From: a virus
Strand: one strand, 5' to 3'
DNA length: 42,537 nucleotides
IMG/VR virus record: IMGVR_UViG_3300046519_000442
Span: 1 to 42,537 of that record
The notes below the pieces were generated by a model. It was not told where the DNA came from. It saw only the letters and a list, made by a program, of their open reading frames with translations, and ran no database searches. Below, in pieces: positions 38,579-42,537 of the stretch. A program made the translations under genes and the position numbers. Within the stretch, counting starts at the first letter, position 1. Every line of letters starts with the position of its first letter.

Positions 38579-38901
38579 TGCCTTATGTGATCTGGGATAC
38601 CGGCTGGATGGCTGTTGATTCCGAGTTTTCCCCCGATGCGCTGTTGCCAGGGCAGTCATTTATTCAGGAGGTGCCGCAGGCGCTGATTGATCTTGTGGTC
38701 GCGAGTGATGCCGAGTCTGTTTGGCGTGAAAACGAAATGCCATTCATCGCCGCGCAGCTGCAAGCCATTGATGACGGCGATCCAGCAGCGCTACCTGGGA
38801 CTGAGCGGCAATGGCGTGACTACCGAATCGCCCTGCGCGCCTGGTTACCGGGCGAACCCGACTACCCGTCAGCGGATCACCGCCCGGCGCGTCCCGCCTG
38901 A
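38578..38901 (+). CDS. Tail fibre assembly-like protein
   Basis: The 107-residue acidic protein follows the fibre gene directly, the place of fibre chaperones. It carries the common WRENEMPFIAAQLQAIDDGDPAALPGTERQWRDYRIALRAWLPG block of such proteins, ending in a proline-rich tail. The second of two adjacent ATGs is preferred because GGAG lies five bases upstream of it. The chaperone function is by family and position. Confidence 0.78.
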   Translation: MPYVIWDTGWMAVDSEFSPDALLPGQSFIQEVPQALIDLVVASDAESVWRENEMPFIAAQLQAIDDGDPAALPGTERQWRDYRIALRAWLPGEPDYPSADHRPARPA

Positions 38902-38922
38902 CTGCTGAACACCTCGACTGAT

Positions 38923-38945
38923 AACCGCCCGCGAGGCGGTTTTTT
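38923..38945 (+). terminator. Terminator before the lysin gene
   Basis: AACCGCC-CGCGA-GGCGGTT (38923-38929, 38935-38941) is followed by four more T residues. The downstream part is the second copy of the 24-bp repeat. Confidence 0.75.
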
Positions 38946-38961
38946 ATTGCCTGGAGAAAAG
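38938..38961 (+). repeat. 24-bp direct repeat, copy 2
   Basis: Identical to 26836-26859. It joins a terminator T-run to the lysin ribosome site. The flanking stem sequences differ between the copies, so the identity is limited to the tail and ribosome-site part. Confidence 0.8.
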
Positions 38962-38963
38962 TG

Positions 38964-39386
38964 ATGACTGCAACTGATAAAGATCGGGACGTGCTTGCCC
39001 GTACGCTTTGGGGCGAAGCTCGCGGCGAAGGCGCGGCCGGCCAGATCGCCGTGGCCTGGGCGATCCGCAACCGGGTGTTTGATGGGAAAACCAATTCGTG
39101 GTGGGGTGAGGGCTACGCCGGCGTTTGCCAGAAGGCGTGGCAGTTCAGCTGCTGGAACAAGACCGACCCGAACTATCAGTTTCTGATCGACGTGAAGAAG
39201 ATCCCGTTCCGAGAGCTGGCGCAATGCCGAATCGCGGCTGACAAGGTTATCGACAACGCGGTGCCCGATCCCACTGGCGGCGCCACGCACTACTACGCGA
39301 CCAGTATCAAGGCACCGGCTTGGTCGGCGAAGGCGAAGCAGACCCTCAAGCTGGGCGGGCATGTGTTCTTCCGGGATGTGCCGTGA
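38964..39386 (+). CDS. Endolysin, SleB/cell-wall hydrolase family
   Basis: The 140-residue protein matches the Hydrolase_2 (SleB-like) family: DVLARTLWGEARGEGAAGQIAVAWAIRNRV with the catalytic Glu in WGEARGE, then GVCQKAWQFSCWN and a C-terminal DPTGGATHYYATSIKAPAWS. It should cut peptidoglycan glycan strands during lysis. There is no signal peptide, so it relies on the holin encoded 22 kb upstream. ATG at 38964 follows GGAGA; GTG one codon earlier is possible. Confidence 0.93.
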   Translation: MTATDKDRDVLARTLWGEARGEGAAGQIAVAWAIRNRVFDGKTNSWWGEGYAGVCQKAWQFSCWNKTDPNYQFLIDVKKIPFRELAQCRIAADKVIDNAVPDPTGGATHYYATSIKAPAWSAKAKQTLKLGGHVFFRDVP

Positions 39387-39892
39387 TGGTCGTGCCGTGG
39401 AAAGCAGTTGGGTTGCTGGCGCTGGTCCTCGCCGGCTTCGGGAGCGCCTGGCAGTTTCAGGATTGGCGCTACGGAAACCATTTGGCCCAGCAGGCCCAGC
39501 AGCACACCGAAACCCTCAATCAACTGACCCAAGCCGCTGCCACCGCCCAGCAGGCCGAGCAGGACAAGCGACTGGCGCTCGCGCAGCGGCTGTCAGTCAG
39601 CGAGCAATCCCACTATAAGGAACTGAGCGATGCTCAAAAGAACCAAGATCGCCTGCGCGATCGCCTTGCCACTTCTGATTTGCGGCTGTCAGTCCTCATC
39701 GAAGCAACCGACGCTGCCAAAGGCTGCGGGGTGCCATCCACCTCCTGCGCCGGCGGCGTGGATCATGCAGCCGTACGCGCCCGACTTGACCCAGCGCATG
39801 CTCAACGAATTGTCGCCATCACCGACACCGGCGACCGGGGATTGATTGCGTTGCAGGCGTGCCAGGCTTATGTCAGGGAGTTATCACGCTGA
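39386..39892 (+). CDS. Rz: Rz inner-membrane spanin
   Basis: The 168-residue protein has one N-terminal transmembrane helix (about 5-24), then a long periplasmic coiled-coil rich in Q, A and E. The C-terminal half carries KNQDRLRDRLATSDLRLSVLIEA and the DAAKGCGVP...AVRARLDPAHAQRIVAITDTGDRGLIALQACQAYV pattern of Rz proteins. It joins inner and outer membranes at lysis together with the nested Rz1. It overlaps the lysin stop as TGATG. Confidence 0.92.
   Translation: MVVPWKAVGLLALVLAGFGSAWQFQDWRYGNHLAQQAQQHTETLNQLTQAAATAQQAEQDKRLALAQRLSVSEQSHYKELSDAQKNQDRLRDRLATSDLRLSVLIEATDAAKGCGVPSTSCAGGVDHAAVRARLDPAHAQRIVAITDTGDRGLIALQACQAYVRELSR
39630..39845 (+). CDS. Rz1: Rz1 outer-membrane spanin lipoprotein, nested in Rz
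   Basis: The 71-residue frame lies entirely inside Rz, shifted by one base. It encodes a lipoprotein signal (KRTKIACAIALPLLICGC, lipidated C20) and a proline-rich mature part (CHPPPAPAAW), the hallmarks of Rz1. AAGGAACTGAGCG lies before its ATG. Fully embedded Rz1 is the lambda arrangement. Confidence 0.92.
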   Translation: MLKRTKIACAIALPLLICGCQSSSKQPTLPKAAGCHPPPAPAAWIMQPYAPDLTQRMLNELSPSPTPATGD

Positions 39893-40260
39893 GGAGGCGA
39901 CGGTAGGTTGCCGAATGGGCTTTCGCCCTTGAGAACTTTGAGTCGAGTGTCGAGCTCGGATATATGCTTGTCCTTTGCCATCAAGGTCCAATTGCTGCGA
40001 ATCTCTATTTCACTTGCGCGTCGGCTGGCGTCAGACGCCTCCGCTTTGGCGACGGTCAGTTGCGAGCGCAGAGAATCAAGCTCCCGCGTGATCGCATCAT
40101 TGACTTGAACAAGCCCCTGAACGTTTTCCAGAGCTCGCGCCAGATGAAGCGTAAGCGCTTCGAACTCGTTCTCGTACATTCGGAGCTGGTGACGACAGGT
40201 TTCGATTGGCTCGGGGTTGCCGAGCCAATCGTCGGTGTCTTCTATATAGAGGGGTTCCAC
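39868..40260 (-). CDS. Coiled-coil protein under a LexA box
   Basis: The 130-residue acidic protein is predicted to be mostly coiled-coil (about 22-110: heptads such as ENEFEALTLHLARALENVQGLVQVNDAITRELDSLRSQL). The start is GTG at 40260 with AGGT about ten bases upstream. The gene converges on Rz with a 25-bp tail overlap. A near-perfect LexA operator lies 15 bp upstream of the start and overlaps the probable promoter, so it should be induced by DNA damage, when the prophage is also induced. Function unknown. Confidence 0.7.
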   Translation of the reverse strand: MEPLYIEDTDDWLGNPEPIETCRHQLRMYENEFEALTLHLARALENVQGLVQVNDAITRELDSLRSQLTVAKAEASDASRRASEIEIRSNWTLMAKDKHISELDTRLKVLKGESPFGNLPSPPQRDNSLT

Positions 40261-40275
40261 TTCTGCGATTACCTA

Positions 40276-40295
40276 TACTGTTTGGATATACAGTA
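40276..40295. promoter_or_regulatory. LexA (SOS) box
   Basis: TACTG-N10-CAGTA with core CTGTTTGGATATACAG (40278-40293) fits the LexA consensus CTGT-N8-ACAG with perfect half-sites. A TATAGG hexamer, a possible -10 for the minus-strand gene, lies at 40271-40276 directly beside it. Its position between promoter and GTG makes repression likely. Confidence 0.82.
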
Positions 40296-40413
40296 ATCGA
40301 GGCGAGACAGGTGGGCGAGGGTGAGGCGACGAGCTGTAGGATTTTGGATTGGTGTTCGGTCGGCAGGACGCCGGGGAATGGGCTACCACTGTAGGAATAT
40401 ACAACGCTAAGTT

Positions 40414-40484
40414 ATTGATTCTTATAGGGTGATGTCTTGGTTTTTGATCCTCCTTAAAACCCTATAATTTCCTTATGAATCAAT
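40414..40484. repeat. Long imperfect inverted repeat
   Basis: ATTGATTC-TTATAGGGT (40414-40430) pairs with ACCCTATAA (40459-40467) and GAATCAAT (40477-40484). This gives 17 paired bases with a 9-base bulge on the right arm and a 28-base loop. It lies in the AT-rich, gene-poor stretch 40296-40550. It might be a small RNA, a terminator-like structure or a protein site; I see no T-run directly after it. Confidence 0.5.
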
Positions 40485-40503
40485 TGCTTGATGGTGTCTC
40501 GGG

Positions 40504-40534
40504 GTCACCTTGACATGGTGGTGTGCAAGGTGAC
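40504..40534. repeat. 9-bp perfect inverted repeat
   Basis: GTCACCTTG (40504-40512) and CAAGGTGAC (40526-40534) are perfect complements around 13 bases. It lies next to the larger inverted repeat and 17 bp before the stop of the minus-strand gene at 40551. It may be an operator or the end of an RNA. Confidence 0.5.
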
Positions 40535-40550
40535 TTGAGAGAGTCGACTA

Positions 40551-40736
40551 CTAGTGAACCAATCGCTCGAATTCAACCTGGGCAGCGTAGAACTCATCTC
40601 GAACAGAAAGCCACGCGGCTAAGTCTTGCTCAGTTTGCGCGGGATTTGATTCAAGCAACTCCCATTGGGAGCAATGCCGATCGAAGGCCGCATTCGCCTT
40701 TTCCTGCGCTTCAAGATAAACAGAATTTGTGTTCAT
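40551..40736 (-). CDS. 61-residue acidic helical protein, unknown
   Basis: The product (MNTNSVYLEAQEKANAAFDRHCSQ...) is short, helical and acidic, with no membrane segment. AAGGA lies nine bases before the ATG. It belongs to the minus-strand accessory group at the prophage right end and may be expressed in the lysogen. I do not recognise the family. The 155-bp gap upstream (40737-40891) is AT-rich and holds no gene I can support. Confidence 0.6.
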   Translation of the reverse strand: MNTNSVYLEAQEKANAAFDRHCSQWELLESNPAQTEQDLAAWLSVRDEFYAAQVEFERLVH

Positions 40737-40891
40737 AGATCAGATTCCTTAGCGGTTTACACCGGTTGTGAATCTCTCAGCTCAGCGCTGGGAGCAACAG
40801 CATCTTGTCTCAATTTTTATCATTCGGATTAGCATAGCAAAATAGGCATAGCTCATTAGTTACCTAAAATCGTCCACATATGAGGTAAGAA

Positions 40892-41293
40892 CTATCTAGT
40901 TGGAGGGTAAATCGCAGATGCACATAGCTGATTAATCACTGCGCCGGTTGGAGAATTACCCATGATGACTGAATTGCCGCCTGCCGGGAGGAGAGCCCAA
41001 GTGTATCCAACATAGGCGCCATAGCTATTTTTCCCGTTTATCTCGATACACCAGGAGTCTTTCGATTTGTCTCGTGATTCTCCTCTATTGTCTGAGGTTA
41101 CGAAAAAAGCATCACGAAATTTTGCGCTATCAGGATCCTTTAGGTCGTGACTCGCCATCGTATGGGCAAGCAAAACTGCATTTTCACCCATCGGATATCT
41201 ATAAAGTATCAAAGGTTTCTGAGCGGCTGGTTTTGGAGGAGTGGAGCATCCGGCGAGAGAGAAAAGAACCAGACTTAGGGCGAGCTTGTTCAT
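40892..41293 (-). CDS. Lipoprotein at the prophage right end, probable lysogenic-conversion gene
   Basis: The 133-residue protein has a clear lipoprotein signal (KLALSLVLFSLAGC, lipobox LAGC, C16). Its soluble domain has DLKDPDSAKFRDAFF...WCIEINGKNSYGAYVGYTWALL, a pattern shared by small secreted proteins of unknown function in many Proteobacteria. It is AT-richer than the structural genes and lies next to attR, where phage cargo genes collect. GGAAT precedes the ATG. An envelope role such as exclusion is plausible but unproved. Confidence 0.75.
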   Translation of the reverse strand: MNKLALSLVLFSLAGCSTPPKPAAQKPLILYRYPMGENAVLLAHTMASHDLKDPDSAKFRDAFFVTSDNRGESRDKSKDSWCIEINGKNSYGAYVGYTWALLPAGGNSVIMGNSPTGAVINQLCASAIYPPTR

Positions 41294-41383
41294 GCGGACA
41301 TTCCGTTGTTTATAGTATCAGCATTGGCAATTCAGGATGGCACATGTTCCGGCTCGCGTCATGGTCGTTATCAGGCCAAGCTT

Positions 41384-41392
41384 GCGCAAAAC
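41384..41392. repeat. Fourth GCGCAAAAC repeat, arm-type site on the attR arm
   Basis: GCGCAAAAC recurs here inside a 12-bp match (CTTGCGCAAAAC) to the third left-arm copy, 116 bp from the attR core. A single copy by chance is possible, but its place on the opposite arm fits a P-arm integrase site. The surrounding interval 41294-41507 holds no gene. Confidence 0.6.
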
Positions 41393-41456
41393 GTCCTCTG
41401 GAGACCGCGTGTTTCCGTTTGCATAAACACAAAAAAACGGATGTTTTGCTATGGCT

Positions 41457-41490
41457 AAAAAAGGCTATTGTTCATATAAAACAATAGCCT
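41457..41490 (-). terminator. Leftward-pointing terminator at the attR boundary
   Basis: AGGCTATTGT/ACAATAGCCT (41462-41471, 41481-41490) form a 10-bp stem with a 9-base loop. On the minus strand it is followed by six T residues. It would stop host transcription entering the prophage from the right, protecting the attachment arm and accessory genes. Confidence 0.8.
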
Positions 41491-41507
41491 AGGTAGATAC
41501 AGTCCCC

Positions 41508-41557
41508 AGCATGGGGTGCTAGGGGTCGAGTGTTCGAATCACTCCGTCCCGACCATA
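41508..41557. repeat. attR core (50-bp direct repeat with attL)
   Basis: This is an exact copy of 365-414. It holds only the 3' half of tRNA-Pro, preceded by unrelated phage sequence that cannot complete the 5' half, so it is the inactive host-derived remnant left by integration. Confidence 0.95.
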
Positions 41558-41571
41558 TAATTCAATGACTT

Positions 41572-41599
41572 AGCCCAATCTGAAAAGGTTGGGCTTTTT
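41572..41599 (+). terminator. Original host terminator of tRNA-Pro
   Basis: AGCCCAA/TTGGGCT (41572-41578, 41589-41595), extended by two pairs, is followed by a T-run. It lies 17 bp beyond the tRNA-half in attR, the place the native tRNA terminator occupied before phage insertion. Confidence 0.8.
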
Positions 41600-41605
41600 C
41601 ATGCG

Positions 41606-42075
41606 TGGGGAATTTGCGGGGGGGCATCTCGTTTTCTCCTCAAGATGATCAGAGCCGGTCCTCGCGAACTGATTGACCTCGATGCGGACTCAGCCAAAAG
41701 CTGCGACGTCAGGTTGCGTGGGTCATGCGGTCGTATTCGCCACGACTGCACCAATGCATGCTCAGCGAGTAACCTCATCACCAACGCGGACATCCGCAGA
41801 CTCATTGCGCTTCAGGCAGGCAAGATGTCGATGAAAGCCATTATTTCCGATGTCAGACGACATTACTTCCAGCGTGTCGCGTCTTTTGGGGGTAATCAAG
41901 TCTCTTGCTTTAATAACTTAACACTTTCGAAATAGCGCCATAGTGCTGATGTTGCTTTATAGCTCTGGTATATAGAAGTGTATAGGTCGTAAGTTTATTT
42001 GACGCCAAAAAATATCGAACTATAGTTTTTTTGCTGCAGGCAGAATTCTATTCTTTGTTGATGAGGTGTTGCTAA
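41606..42075. other. Host flank without a supported gene
   Basis: About 470 bp. Two overlapping frames on opposite strands (41645-41935 plus, 41599-41805 minus) lack ribosome sites and recognisable products. From about 41930 the sequence becomes AT-rich and leads into the lectin gene, so its promoter is probably there. Confidence 0.5.
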
Positions 42076-42537
42076 ATGGAAAGTAAAATTCATGCGAATA
42101 AAGGCTGGCAACGTATCGGGAAAATCCCTTCGGCAGGCAATCTTTATGCAGATGGTACATGGTGCTTCAATACTCGCGAGCGAGACGCCAGAACCTGTGA
42201 TGCTAAAGGATATGGTGTAGGCAAGGGCAACTACTACATTATGAATATTGATAAGGGGGACAAGAAATATCCTTATAGCGGCGAGAAGGCAATAGTGGGG
42301 CAGGCAATATTCAGAGTCGGTGAGCATGGATCGCCAGAGGCGCTGGGTCTGCGAGGGGCGTTCAGCGGTGGTGAGGATGTGTGGATGATGATCAATGACA
42401 CGTTTGACGGTCTTGATGACAATGACGGTTCCCTCCAACTTAGGTTTGTTTCTGCAGGAGGACGGACACTAACACCGACAAATTCTCTTGGTGATCCCAT
42501 TGGTACTCAATATACAAAGGACAAGTTCACGAACTAA
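42076..42537 (+). CDS. LecA/PA-IL-like lectin protein
   Basis: The 153-residue protein resembles the galactose-binding lectin PA-IL (LecA). It has a region around KAIVGQAIFRVGEHGSPEALG, then VWMMINDTFDGLDDNDGSLQLRF, which aligns with the LecA calcium- and sugar-binding loop (YNDVPGTYGNNSGSFSV): the Asp of ND and an Asn plus extra Asp are kept. Its N-terminus is longer than LecA and adds cysteines near residues 29 and 40. No signal peptide is seen, as in LecA. It lies outside attR, so it is host, not phage cargo. GAGGT precedes the ATG. Confidence 0.6.
   Translation: MESKIHANKGWQRIGKIPSAGNLYADGTWCFNTRERDARTCDAKGYGVGKGNYYIMNIDKGDKKYPYSGEKAIVGQAIFRVGEHGSPEALGLRGAFSGGEDVWMMINDTFDGLDDNDGSLQLRFVSAGGRTLTPTNSLGDPIGTQYTKDKFTN

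Noticed and set aside
40432-40467. An 11-codon hydrophobic frame (MSWFLILLKTL) in the inverted-repeat region, like a type I toxin.
   Set aside because: Too short and with a badly spaced ribosome site; no identifiable antisense antitoxin promoter.
41074-41487. A 137-codon plus-strand frame opposite the right-end lipoprotein.
   Set aside because: It overlaps the lipoprotein in antisense and runs into the terminator and att region, with unlikely composition.
41599-41935. Two overlapping frames on opposite strands in the host flank (96 and 68 codons).
   Set aside because: Neither has a ribosome site or a recognisable product. The plus frame has a few ordered-looking helices but not enough to annotate.

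Overview
The window is a complete-looking, roughly 41.1 kb lambdoid siphophage prophage inserted in a tRNA-Pro(GGG) gene of a Pseudomonas-type chromosome. The host call rests on three things. The left flank carries the C-terminus of a MerR-like regulator followed directly by tRNA-Pro(GGG), an arrangement I associate with the pheT-ihfA region of Pseudomonas. Codon use is GC-rich. The phage nucleoid protein closely resembles Pseudomonas YejK/NdpA. An exact 50-bp direct repeat (365-414 and 41508-41557) covers the 3' half of the tRNA and marks attL and attR, so the integrated unit runs from about 365 to 41507. Outside it lie the MerR end and the tRNA on the left, and on the right the displaced tRNA terminator, an empty stretch and a LecA-like lectin gene.

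Left arm (502-9255, mostly minus strand): lambda-type integrase and excisionase, then small early genes (DUF2591/NinX-like, zinc ribbons, an ASCH-like protein, a YejK homologue, HTH proteins). Three plus-strand genes sit among them and look like morons: a SEC-C protein, a C4 zinc-ribbon protein and a two-helix membrane protein. The operon starts at an apparent pL whose -10 lies inside a TTACC-N4-GGTAA operator.

Immunity and replication (9480-16030): a CI-type S24 repressor and a divergent YdaS/Cro-like gene are flanked by two clusters of the same operator, as in lambda oL/oR. Rightward follow a Rha/ANT antirepressor, an O-like initiator containing iterons that look like the replication origin, a P-like helicase loader, a nin-like set (YbcO/DUF1364, a small membrane protein, a VRR-NUC nuclease, a second complete tyrosine recombinase, a zinc-finger protein) and a Q-type antiterminator.

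Late region (16027-39892, plus strand): a candidate pR' promoter followed at once by two terminators, then a lambda-S-like holin, HNH protein, probable cos interval, P27-type small terminase, large terminase, HK97-like portal, protease and capsid, connector genes, tail tube, a tail-assembly chaperone with a GGGAAAG -1 frameshift site, a lipoprotein moron, tape measure, lambda-like M, L, K, I and J, fibre genes, a SleB-type lysin and nested Rz/Rz1. The lysis genes are therefore split between the two ends of the late operon.

Right end (39868-41507): three minus-strand accessory genes. The first, a coiled-coil protein, begins 15 bases from a very good LexA box. The last is a lipoprotein. Strong inverted repeats and a fourth integrase arm-type repeat lie here. 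The most noteworthy signals are the bipartite operator array, the iteron origin, the conserved slippery heptamer, the LexA-controlled gene beside the lysis genes, the second recombinase, and the several moron loci with terminator or hairpin boundaries.
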